NCBI GenBank assembly: GCA_049644325.1
Contig: JBARRR010000057.1
Coordinates: 1-12,909 of the forward strand
Source: DASZHA01 sp049644325
GTDB taxonomy: Bacteria > Chloroflexota > Dormibacteria > DASZGP01
Length of the DNA stretch: 12,909 bases
Reading direction: 5' to 3'
This document shows, in pieces, positions 1 to 6,738 of the stretch. Every line of letters begins with the position of its first letter. Positions within the stretch are counted from its first letter, which is position 1. The notes below the pieces were generated by a model. It searched no databases and was not told where the DNA came from. It saw nothing but the letters and a program-made list of their open reading frames with translations. The position numbers and the translations under genes are program-made.

Positions 1-947
1 CCGACGAGGTCAAAGATGTCCCCGCAGCCATTGCACGGCGTGTTGTTGTCTCCCGATGGTCCGTTGTTGGTGATGCCCATCCTCCCGTCAGGCGCGAACG
101 CGATACCGAATGGGTTGCGCAAACCCAGCGTGTACACAGGGGTTCCGTTGATCCCGGCGGGCGCGCCACCGGCGTTGTACTTCAGGACCTTTCCTCGTAG
201 ATCACTGGGATCCTGCGCAACCATCCGGTTATCCGCGGCATTGTCGCCGATCGTCACGAAGAGATGGCCGTCTGGGCTAAACGCAATCCGGCCGCCCTTG
301 TGGTTCGGGGTTGGCCCAGCGGGCAGGTTATCGACAATCGTGGTCGGCGACGTGGCGTTGCCGGCGCAGTCGGTCCAGCGGACCACACGCTGCAGGGTGG
401 TGTTGTCCGATCGCGAGTAGAAGACGTACACGTAGTGGTCCTGCGCGAAGTTGGGCGTCAGGGCCAGGCCGAGCAGGCCACGCTCACCCGACGTTGAAGT
501 CGGTACCGAAGCGAACGTCTTAGCCGCTCCGTTCTGCCAAACCTTGACGGTGCCCGCCCGCTCGGTCCAGAACAGCCGGCCGTCGGGCGCGAAGGCCATC
601 GCGGTCGGGAAGGTCGTTGGGATGCTCGCCGGGATCGCGCCAGGAGAGGCATTGCAGCTGGTGATCGGCCCGCCTCCGCTGGCGGCGCTGGGCGACGGCG
701 GGGGCGAGGGAGACGGCGATGGGCTGGGCGATGGCGACGGCGAGACGCACACCGCCGGGCTGGCGGAGAGGTCAAGGCTGGGGCAATCGGTCGGACTCGG
801 CGACGTCGTCGCGTTGCCGGTGGCGGTGTTCGGTTGTGACGGCCGATTGAGCATGGCCCACGCGCCCCCTCCGATCAACAGCACGACGGGGATGGCGATA
901 ACTGCAACTAGAACTGGGCGCGGCAGGCTCCTGACCCGGCTCCACAT
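1..947 (-). CDS. Membrane-anchored PQQ-dependent glucose/sorbosone dehydrogenase-like protein (partial, C-terminus beyond the window)
   Basis: Reading from an ATG at 947 towards base 1, 315 codons are open with no stop, so the gene runs off the left edge. Residues about 10-30 are a hydrophobic segment after MWSRVRSLPRP, a signal anchor or uncleaved signal peptide. A Ser/Pro-repeat linker (SPSPSPSP type, about residues 70-92) follows. The six-bladed propeller begins near residue 105 with family motifs: FAPDGRLFWTERAGTVKVW, GERGLLGLALTPNFA, YVYVFYS, NHKGGRIAFSPDGHLFVTIGD and LRNPFGIAFAPDGR. The His in the NHKGGR motif matches the catalytic His of soluble PQQ glucose dehydrogenases and aldose sugar dehydrogenases. 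The likely role is oxidation of sugars or other alcohols at the outer face of the membrane using PQQ; the substrate cannot be told. A CNGC cysteine pair lies near the edge of the visible part. It is divergent from the subtilase gene. The family is fairly certain; the exact reaction is inferred. Confidence 0.85.
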   Translation of the reverse strand, partial: MWSRVRSLPRPVLVAVIAIPVVLLIGGGAWAMLNRPSQPNTATGNATTSPSPTDCPSLDLSASPAVCVSPSPSPSPSPSPSPPPSPSAASGGGPITSCNASPGAIPASIPTTFPTAMAFAPDGRLFWTERAGTVKVWQNGAAKTFASVPTSTSGERGLLGLALTPNFAQDHYVYVFYSRSDNTTLQRVVRWTDCAGNATSPTTIVDNLPAGPTPNHKGGRIAFSPDGHLFVTIGDNAADNRMVAQDPSDLRGKVLKYNAGGAPAGINGTPVYTLGLRNPFGIAFAPDGRMGITNNGPSGDNNTPCNGCGDIFDLV

Positions 948-1131
948 CAGGCTGTCAATGTAACCGGTACTTCTGAGTCGAGCCCCTGCAACGGCTTGTT
1001 GCAACGGCCGAAACACCAAGCTGGCACATGTGTGCTCGCCAAATCGGCGACCCGGTTAACAACTTCTTGTCCGGATCTTTACAGGCTTGTCTCTACCCTC
1101 AGCCAACACGGGAAAACTCCGTAGGAGGCGG
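948..1131. promoter_or_regulatory. Divergent intergenic region between dehydrogenase and subtilase genes
   Basis: About 180 bases lie between the two divergent starts, AT-richer than the flanks, and must hold both promoters. A 9-base direct repeat, TGCAACGGC, occurs at 987-995 and 1000-1008; GCAAC/GTTGC within it forms a small inverted repeat. A near-palindrome GCACATGTGTGC lies at 1024-1035. For the subtilase, TTGTCC (1067-1072) and TACCCT (1094-1099) resemble -35 and -10 boxes, but their 21-base spacing is too long, so I do not call a promoter. A strong Shine-Dalgarno sequence AGGAGG lies at 1123-1128. Confidence 0.4.
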
Positions 1132-2832
1132 GTGTTGACGAAACTGCTACCACTTCACAAACGCTCATTCATTGGCCGGGCCATGGTCGGCGTCCTTGTC
1201 CTCACCGCGGCCCTCATCTATAGCCCATCATCCCCAGCGGCAACAATCGTCATAAACCAGGCGGTGAGCTCTTACCTCAGCGAGCACCCCGTCGGCATGG
1301 TCTCGCTAATCGTCGAGACCAAAGGCGACCCCGCGGACGTGGAGCAGTTCGTTCGCGACAACGGTGGACGCATCGACAGCCAGATGTCGGTGCTGCACGG
1401 TTTCAACGCCACCGTCGACCCGGGACTCGCGTTCCGACTCAACCACGACCCGCGCGTCAAGAGCCTCAACATGAACCTGCCCATCACCTGGACGGGGTCG
1501 GTCGACTACTCCAACCTCATCAACCGCTACCAGGGCTATAGTCGCATCCCGGCCGCGTGGGACGCGGGCTACAACGGGAGCGACGTCACCGTCGCCGTCG
1601 TCGACACCGGTGTATGGCCGCATAACGACCTGACAATGGCCAGCTCCAGGGTTCAGGGAAGTCGCGGCAACCGGTTGCTAGAGGTCTCGACCAACGGCCA
1701 CGCCACGGACGCCCTGGACCACTTCGGCCACGGCACCCACGTCGCCGGCATCATCGCCGGTAACGGCTCCGACTCGCGCGGCCAGTACATGGGCGTGGCG
1801 CCGAATGCCCTGATCGTCGGCGTCAAGGTCTCAGACGACTTTGGCAACGCCAGTGAAGGCGACGTCATCACCGGGCTGGAATGGGTCTACCAGGCCAACC
1901 AGCACGGCATGCACATCCGCGTGGTCAACCTGTCGATGCAGTCCGCGGTGGCGCAGTCGTACCACCAGAGCAGCCTCGACGCCATGGTTGAGAAGCTCTG
2001 GCGCAGCGGCGTCGTGGTGGTGGTTTCTGCCGGCAACGGCGCCGGCGCGGTGAATTACGCGCCCGGCAACGACCCCTTCGCCATCACGGTCGGCTCCATC
2101 GACGACAACTACATGGTCAGCCCCGGCGCACCACAGATGGCATCGTGGGCGTTGTACGGCCAGACCCAGGACGGCGTCAATAAGCCCGATGTTGTCGCCG
2201 ACGGCGCCCACGTTGTCTCGCTGGGGGCCCCGGCCTCGCTGCTGTTCCTCAGCCACCCGTTCAACGGCGTGGGTCTCAGCTACTTCAAGATGGGCGGCAC
2301 CTCGATGGCCTCCCCCCAGGTCGCCGGGCTGGTCGCGCTGACCCTGCAGAAGACCCCTAGCGCCACCCCCAACCAGGTCAAAGCTTTGGTCCGCAGCCAC
2401 AGCACCAGGTGGGGCGCGGTCGCCTACACGAGCTGGCTGGGCAGCAGCGGTGGGATGGCCGACGCCAGCACGGTGGCGGCACCTGGTTCGGATGACAACG
2501 TGGGTGTGGCCGGGAGCCAGTCCTACGACACGCTGACCGGGAGCGTCCTGGCGGGCGGCCTCTGGTGGACCGGCGGGATCTGGACCAACGTCTCGTGGTC
2601 GAATGTCAGCTGGTCCAACGTCAGCTGGAGCAGCGCCGAATTCGCCCAGGGAAGGTGGACGATCCCGCTGCTTGGTGGCTTGCCGCTGTTCAGCCACCCT
2701 ATATGGAGCAACGTCGGGTGGTCCAACGTCAGCTGGTCGAATGTCAGCTGGTCGAACGTGAGTTGGTCCAACGTGAGCTGGTCCAACGTCAGCTGGTCCA
2801 ACGTCAGCTGGAGCAACTCGACATTCAACTGA
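1132..2832 (+). CDS. Secreted subtilisin-like serine protease (S8) with C-terminal WSNVS pentapeptide repeats
   Basis: This is an exported endopeptidase of the subtilase family. A signal peptide (basic LHKRSFIGR then hydrophobic VGVLVLTAALI, cleavage near SSPA-A, about residue 36) is followed by an I9-type inhibitory propeptide (about 50-130) and the S8 catalytic domain (about 140-450). Catalytic residues are all present: Asp158 in VVDTGVW, His200 in HFGHGTHVAG, oxyanion Asn302 in SAGNGAG and Ser391 in GGTSMASPQVAG. Residues about 484-564 hold two blocks of WSNVS repeats. The frame is open back to a TTG at 1087, but AGGAGG at 1123-1128 places the start at GTG 1132 (3-base spacing) or TTG 1135 (6 bases). 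This also puts the basic n-region at the N-terminus. The protein is 566 residues from 1132. The c-di-GMP gene starts 25 bases after its stop, so the two may be co-transcribed. Substrate is unknown. Confidence 0.93.
   Translation: MLTKLLPLHKRSFIGRAMVGVLVLTAALIYSPSSPAATIVINQAVSSYLSEHPVGMVSLIVETKGDPADVEQFVRDNGGRIDSQMSVLHGFNATVDPGLAFRLNHDPRVKSLNMNLPITWTGSVDYSNLINRYQGYSRIPAAWDAGYNGSDVTVAVVDTGVWPHNDLTMASSRVQGSRGNRLLEVSTNGHATDALDHFGHGTHVAGIIAGNGSDSRGQYMGVAPNALIVGVKVSDDFGNASEGDVITGLEWVYQANQHGMHIRVVNLSMQSAVAQSYHQSSLDAMVEKLWRSGVVVVVSAGNGAGAVNYAPGNDPFAITVGSIDDNYMVSPGAPQMASWALYGQTQDGVNKPDVVADGAHVVSLGAPASLLFLSHPFNGVGLSYFKMGGTSMASPQVAGLVALTLQKTPSATPNQVKALVRSHSTRWGAVAYTSWLGSSGGMADASTVAAPGSDDNVGVAGSQSYDTLTGSVLAGGLWWTGGIWTNVSWSNVSWSNVSWSSAEFAQGRWTIPLLGGLPLFSHPIWSNVGWSNVSWSNVSWSNVSWSNVSWSNVSWSNVSWSNSTFN
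2581..2640 (+). repeat. First WSNVS repeat block (15-base units) in the subtilase tail
   Basis: There are four 15-base units encoding WTNVS, WSNVS, WSNVS and the degenerate WSSAE. They are separated from the second block by about 63 bases encoding a non-repetitive segment. Synonymous differences (TCG AAT versus TCC AAC) show the units are not freshly duplicated. Confidence 0.9.
2704..2823 (+). repeat. Second WSNVS repeat block, eight 15-base units
   Basis: Eight consecutive units encode WSNVG, six copies of WSNVS and WSNST, ending three codons before the TGA stop. The last perfect units (TGG TCC AAC GTC AGC) are nearly identical at DNA level while earlier ones differ at third positions. This fits tandem expansion near the 3' end plus selection on the peptide. 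Confidence 0.95.
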
Positions 2833-2857
2833 CGGCTGTGAGGCGAGACGGGTAGAT

Positions 2858-5185
2858 ATGAGCGCGCAAGCGATTAATGTGGCGGCCGGCGGAGGCAACT
2901 CCGCCGGCCATCCGCTTGTGCGGCAGGTCGTCCTGCGTGGGTACGTCGCGGCTGTGCTGCTGGCGGGGCTGGCGCTCACCGCGGCTACGCTGGCGAGCAG
3001 CTCCCGGCACGCAACCCTGGCGACCCTGGTTTTCTGCGTCGCCGCGATCGGCGCCGAACAACTCCGCGTCACCGTCGGCGAGAACAACTTCGGGATCTCG
3101 GTGTCATTGGCGGTGGCGCTGGCGGCAGCCGTGGCCATCGGGCCCGAGGCCGCCGCCGCCAGCGGGCTATGCGCCGGCCTCGCCGGTGGCATCCTCGGAC
3201 GTAATCGTTTGCCGATCATCAAACGCGCGTTCAACGCCGGCCTGTTTGCCCTCGCCTGCGGATTTGGCGGCCTGGCCTTCACCGGCTTCGGCGGCAGGCT
3301 GACCAGCGGCCAGTGGACCCTCACCGATGTAGTCGCTGCCGGCGCCTGCTTGCTGACCTACCTCGCCATCGCCTTCCCCCTCCTCGTCGGTGTCATCAAG
3401 ATCAGCACCGGTCGCGGCCTGGCCTCGATCTGGGAGGACATGCGGTGGATCCCCGCGCAGGTGCTGATCTCCGCCACCCTGGGCTTCTCCCTGGGCACCG
3501 CCTACCTGCTCTTCGGCTGGGCCGGCGCCGCGGTTTACGTCGCCCCCCTGTTGGCGATGCGCGAGGCGATGCGCCAGTACACCCGACGGGTCGGCAAGCA
3601 GATGACGGAGATCCGGGACGCGCAAGCCGAGGCGGCCGAGGCCAACCAGCGCCTGTCGGCCGCCAATGACGAGCTCGACCACACCAACGAGGGCCTGCTC
3701 AAGACGCTGGCGGCGGTCATCGACGCCAACGACATCTTCCTTTACGGCCACTCAGTGCAGGCGTCAAAGTACGCGGCACAGGTGGCCCGCAAGCTGGGCC
3801 TGCCGGCCCGCGAGGTGCGGCTGGCCGAGCTGGGTGCCCTGCTCCACGACCTCGGCAAGATCGGGGTGTCGGAAGCGATCCTCAACAAGCCGGGGCGCCT
3901 GACCGACGACGAGTACGACGAGATCAAGCAACACTGCAACATCGGCTACCAGCTGCTCAGCAACCTGCCCCAGTTCGAGGAGGTCGCCGAGATCGTGTGG
4001 AGCCACCATGAGGAGTACGACGGCACCGGCTACCCGCGCGGCATCGCGGGCGAAGACATCCCCATCGGCGCCCGCATTGTCAGCGTCGTCGAGGCCACCG
4101 AGGCGATGGTCTCGGACCGGCCATATCGCAGGGGGATGTCCCCGGACGAGGTCCTGATGGAGCTTGCCGCCGGAGCCGGTACGCAATGGGACCGCCAGGT
4201 GGTGGAGGCCTTCAGTGGCATCCTCAGCGCCGACCGCAAGCACCTGGTGATGCGTAACTCTGCGCTGGACATAGAGCTCAGCCGGAGCCCCATATCCGAC
4301 CTCGTTCGTCGCGGGGCGGAAGACACAGCCGAGGCGACCGGGTCGCCGCTGGAGGCAGTCAACGAGACCTTCCTTGGCGCTCGGCAGCCGGTGTTCATCC
4401 TTGACCAGGGACTACGCATCGTCGCCGCCAACCCGGCCGCCGAGCGGGCCACCGGCTGGCGCGAGGTCGAGGTCCAGGGCCGGTCCTGGCTCGAGGTCTG
4501 CGCCGACGAGGAACCGTTAATGGCCTCGCCGGAGAGCTTCATCGACGGCAAGCGGGTCACCCGGCTACGGCGGGCGGACGCCACCGACATGGCCGTGGAG
4601 ATGGTCGGCGCCAGGCTTCAGACCAACAGCGCTGAATACTGGATGGTGCTGGCGGCCGAGGCCGAGGCGATGGCCGGCGAGGGCGACCTCACGGTGCGGA
4701 CCGACGTCATGACCGGCCTCCCCAACCGCGCCGAGCTGGAGCGCCGCGCCCGGATCGCGATGCGCAAGCGCTCCTGGCCGCTGACCGTGGCGGTCTTCGA
4801 CATCGACGGCCTGGGCGCGATCAACGAGACCTTCGGCCATGACACGGGCGACGGCGCGGTGAAGACGCTGAGCACGGTACTGGCGTCACAGCTGCGCGCC
4901 GGCGACATCGCGGTGCGGCTCAGTGGCGATCGCTTCGCCGCTCTGATGGTGGAAGCGACGCTGCAGGATGCCTGCCGAATCGTCGAGCGCGTCGAGGCCG
5001 CCCTGCCGGCGACCGCCGCGGACCTCGACTGCGTTATCGAGTTCAGCTCGGGCGCGGCAGAGTGGAACGGCGACGAGGAGTTTGGTCAGCTGCTCGGCCG
5101 GGCCGAGACCTGGCTGACCGCCGAGAAGCGTAGCCGCGGCCGCCTCCAGGGCGGGGCCGTCCTGGCCTTCGCCAACGACGCCTAA
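2858..5185 (+). CDS. Membrane c-di-GMP signalling protein: membrane sensor, HD-GYP, PAS, degenerate GGDEF
   Basis: The 775-residue protein starts with a multi-helix hydrophobic region (about 25-235, resembling MASE-type sensor domains), then a coiled-coil linker (about 236-290). The HD-GYP phosphodiesterase domain spans about 285-455, with His298, the HD pair His330-Asp331 (HDLGKIGV), HHEEYDGT at 383-390, GYP at 391-393 and SDRPYR at 419-424. A PAS-like domain lies at about 498-600. A GGDEF domain lies at about 615-765, with DVMTGLPNR, FDIDGLGAINETFGHDTGD and, in place of GG(D/E)EF, SGDRF at 689-693. RAGD at 680-683, five residues upstream, fits the RxxD inhibitory site. I infer c-di-GMP hydrolysis by HD-GYP, with the GGDEF part probably unable to make c-di-GMP but perhaps binding it. 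In the usual DxxDA motif the first Asp is Glu412 and the second Glu415 (VEATEAM). The gene follows the subtilase by 25 bases and its stop overlaps the convergent peroxiredoxin gene. Confidence 0.93.
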   Translation: MSAQAINVAAGGGNSAGHPLVRQVVLRGYVAAVLLAGLALTAATLASSSRHATLATLVFCVAAIGAEQLRVTVGENNFGISVSLAVALAAAVAIGPEAAAASGLCAGLAGGILGRNRLPIIKRAFNAGLFALACGFGGLAFTGFGGRLTSGQWTLTDVVAAGACLLTYLAIAFPLLVGVIKISTGRGLASIWEDMRWIPAQVLISATLGFSLGTAYLLFGWAGAAVYVAPLLAMREAMRQYTRRVGKQMTEIRDAQAEAAEANQRLSAANDELDHTNEGLLKTLAAVIDANDIFLYGHSVQASKYAAQVARKLGLPAREVRLAELGALLHDLGKIGVSEAILNKPGRLTDDEYDEIKQHCNIGYQLLSNLPQFEEVAEIVWSHHEEYDGTGYPRGIAGEDIPIGARIVSVVEATEAMVSDRPYRRGMSPDEVLMELAAGAGTQWDRQVVEAFSGILSADRKHLVMRNSALDIELSRSPISDLVRRGAEDTAEATGSPLEAVNETFLGARQPVFILDQGLRIVAANPAAERATGWREVEVQGRSWLEVCADEEPLMASPESFIDGKRVTRLRRADATDMAVEMVGARLQTNSAEYWMVLAAEAEAMAGEGDLTVRTDVMTGLPNRAELERRARIAMRKRSWPLTVAVFDIDGLGAINETFGHDTGDGAVKTLSTVLASQLRAGDIAVRLSGDRFAALMVEATLQDACRIVERVEAALPATAADLDCVIEFSSGAAEWNGDEEFGQLLGRAETWLTAEKRSRGRLQGGAVLAFANDA

Positions 5186-5892
5186 GGGCTGAGCGCGGCG
5201 GCAGCCTTGAGGGCTGCCAGGGTGTCCTCCACTGGCGGGTGGTCGCCGGCGTAATCGCTACGGTGGAAGTAGATCGCCTTGCCGCCGGCGGCCACGACCA
5301 GGGTCCCGCCGTGCTGTTGAGCATCGCCCTGTATGTTGGTCTGGACATGGCCTCGGCTGGCCGCCGCGATGCCCTTGAGCGTCGCCATCGTGATCTGCCG
5401 GAGGTTGCTGCCGCGCTGGTAGCTCATCACCTTGTAGCTGGCACGGGCGGTATCGACCAGCGCCTTCAACCCCCGGCCCTGCTTGTCGGCGAAATCCTGC
5501 CCCTGCTGCAGGGAACCCTGGCCCACGACCACGAGGTTGCCGTAGCGCTCAGCTTCTCTGGCGATGCCGCGCAACTGCGCGGCCTGATCACGGCAGTGTA
5601 TTCAACCGTAGTGCCGCAGGAAGACCAGCGCCGTCGGGCTGTCAGCCCAGAGGGCCCCGAAGGTCGTCCAGCTGCCGTCGAGCTCCTGCACCTCGACGTC
5701 GGCCAGCTCGCGCAGCGTCGCCGCCGGGGGCAGCTTATGGGCCACGGGCGCCTTGGCCAGGGCGGCCTCAACCTCGCGCCCGATCCGCGCCACCGTTCTC
5801 GCGTCGGCGTCGTGTTTGATGTCGGCGGCGGGGTCCCCAGCGCGGGACTTCTTGGAGGCCGCCGTCCTGGCGGTGGTCTTGCGGTCAGCCAT
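5182..5892 (-). CDS. Peroxiredoxin-like AhpC/TSA-family protein with in-frame TGA: candidate UxxC selenoprotein
   Basis: Translation runs from ATG 5892 to TAG at 5184-5182, 236 residues if the TGA at 5604-5602 (codon 97) is decoded as selenocysteine. After a basic, Ala-rich N-terminus (1-25) comes a thioredoxin-fold domain of the AhpC-TSA_2 type. TALVFLRHYG precedes the TGA and IHCRDQAAQLRGIA follows it, so U97-I-H-C100 takes the place of the family's CxxC. Downstream, VVVGQGS, ALVDTARASYK, GDAQQHGGTLVVAAGGKAIYFHR and DYAGDHPPVEDTLAAL are typical of the family. No frameshift or other stop interrupts the 139 codons after the TGA. The likely role is a cytoplasmic thiol/selenol peroxidase or reductase; the substrate is unknown. 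It lies 8 bases after the histidinol-phosphatase-like gene on the same strand. The alternatives are a nonsense mutation or a sequencing error of TGC/TGT. Conventional calling would give a 96-residue fragment and a separate ORF from TTG 5574. Confidence 0.8.
5561..5591 (-). promoter_or_regulatory. SECIS-like stem-loop just downstream of the in-frame TGA
   Basis: On the minus-strand transcript, GCCGCGC (5583-5577) and GCGCGGC (5572-5566) form a perfect 7-bp stem around the loop AGUU (5576-5573). Below it, GUGAU (5591-5587) pairs with AUCGC (5565-5561), including one U-G wobble, leaving a 3-base 5' bulge CAG (5586-5584). The helix starts 10 bases after the TGA and 25 bases separate the TGA from the loop. 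This falls within the range usual for bacterial SECIS elements, and the loop has a G at its second position. The hairpin lies inside codons for AAQLRG and uses TTG for Leu, a minor choice in this GC-rich gene. Whether SelB binds it is inference. Confidence 0.6.
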
Positions 5893-5900
5893 GCGGGAGT

Positions 5901-6686
5901 CTAGCCGCCGCCGCTCGCGCCGGCCCGGTCGCCGATAAGGGCGAGCGCGGTCTCGTGGAGCAGGCCGTTGCTGCTGATGGCGTTGCCGCCGGACGCCGTG
6001 ACAACCCCGGCGAGGTCGGTGAAGCGGCCCCCTGCCTCCTCCACCACGACCTTGACGGCGGCCAGGTCCCAGAGGCTGACCTCCGGGTCGAGTGCCACCT
6101 CGACGCTTCCTTCCGCCACCAACATGTGCTGCCAGAAGTCGCCGAAGCCGCGGTCTCGCCAAGCGTGGCGAGTCAGTGCGACCAGGCCATCGAGCCGGCC
6201 GGATTTCTCCCAGTACTCGAACCCCGCGTGGCAGATCTGAGCGTCCTCAAGGCGATCGATGTCGGAGACGTAGATCCGTTCGCCATCGGCAAAGGCGCCC
6301 TCCCCCTTGGCGGCGTACCAGCGCCGCGCCAGGCCCGGCGCACTGACCACGCCGACCACCAGCTCGCGGTCCTCCTCGAGCGCCAGCAGGGTCGCGAAGA
6401 CCGGGATGCCGCGGACGTAGTTCTTGGTGCCATCGATGGGATCCACGATCCAACGCCGGCGCGGGTTGCTGCCTTGCTGGCCGAACTCCTCGCCCAGGAG
6501 CGAGTCGTCGGGGCGGGACAGGGTCAGCCGCTCCGCCACCATCTGCTCCACGGCGCGATCTGCCTGCGTCACCGGGGACGTGTCGGGCTTGGTGGCGATC
6601 ACCAGGTCGGTGGAGCGGAAGTGCCGCATCGTGAGCTCGTCGGCGCTGTCGGCCAGCTCGATGGCCAGTTCGAGGTCCACATTCAT
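5901..6686 (-). CDS. hisN: Inositol monophosphatase family protein, probable histidinol-phosphatase
   Basis: The 261-residue cytoplasmic Mg-dependent phosphatase has GEEFG (Glu66/Glu67), motif A DPIDGT (Asp82, Asp85) and motif B SLWDLAA (Asp207), which are the metal and catalytic ligands of the family. The stretch DPIDGTKNYVRGIPVFATL resembles HisN-type histidinol-phosphatases of Actinobacteria more than inositol-1-phosphatases, so removal of phosphate from histidinol phosphate is the best guess. No other his gene is in the window to confirm it. The frame is open upstream to 6953, but ATG 6686 matches the usual family N-terminus (MNVDLELAIELAD) and the longer form would overlap the divergent gene. 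There is no clear Shine-Dalgarno; GAGAAT ends 6 bases before the ATG. It is followed after 8 bases by the peroxiredoxin-like gene, probably one operon. Confidence 0.85.
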   Translation of the reverse strand: MNVDLELAIELADSADELTMRHFRSTDLVIATKPDTSPVTQADRAVEQMVAERLTLSRPDDSLLGEEFGQQGSNPRRRWIVDPIDGTKNYVRGIPVFATLLALEEDRELVVGVVSAPGLARRWYAAKGEGAFADGERIYVSDIDRLEDAQICHAGFEYWEKSGRLDGLVALTRHAWRDRGFGDFWQHMLVAEGSVEVALDPEVSLWDLAAVKVVVEEAGGRFTDLAGVVTASGGNAISSNGLLHETALALIGDRAGASGGG

Positions 6687-6738
6687 GCCGGAATTCTCGC
6701 TCAGACCGGGTCGGCAGCGGGCGGCGTAACCGCGGGCG

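Noticed and set aside
16..420. A 134-codon plus-strand open frame at the left edge
   Set aside because: The minus strand here encodes clear PQQ dehydrogenase motifs; the plus frame has none.
953..958. Perfect TTGACA on the minus strand as a -35 box
   Set aside because: It lies only 6 bases before the dehydrogenase ATG, so the matching -10 would fall inside the gene, where none is seen.
2704..2823. Regular 15-base repeats as a possible CRISPR-like or non-coding array
   Set aside because: The units are contiguous without spacers, keep the reading frame and vary mainly at third codon positions, so they are coding repeats.
1831..3324. A 497-codon open frame on the minus strand through the subtilase repeats and the start of the c-di-GMP gene
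   Set aside because: It is antisense to two well-supported genes with family motifs; its sequence is Pro/Ala/Val/Asp-rich low complexity typical of reverse frames in GC-rich DNA.
5602..5604. The in-frame TGA as evidence of genome-wide TGA recoding (Trp or Gly)
   Set aside because: Other genes here end at TGA in the right place for their families, and TGG is used for Trp throughout.
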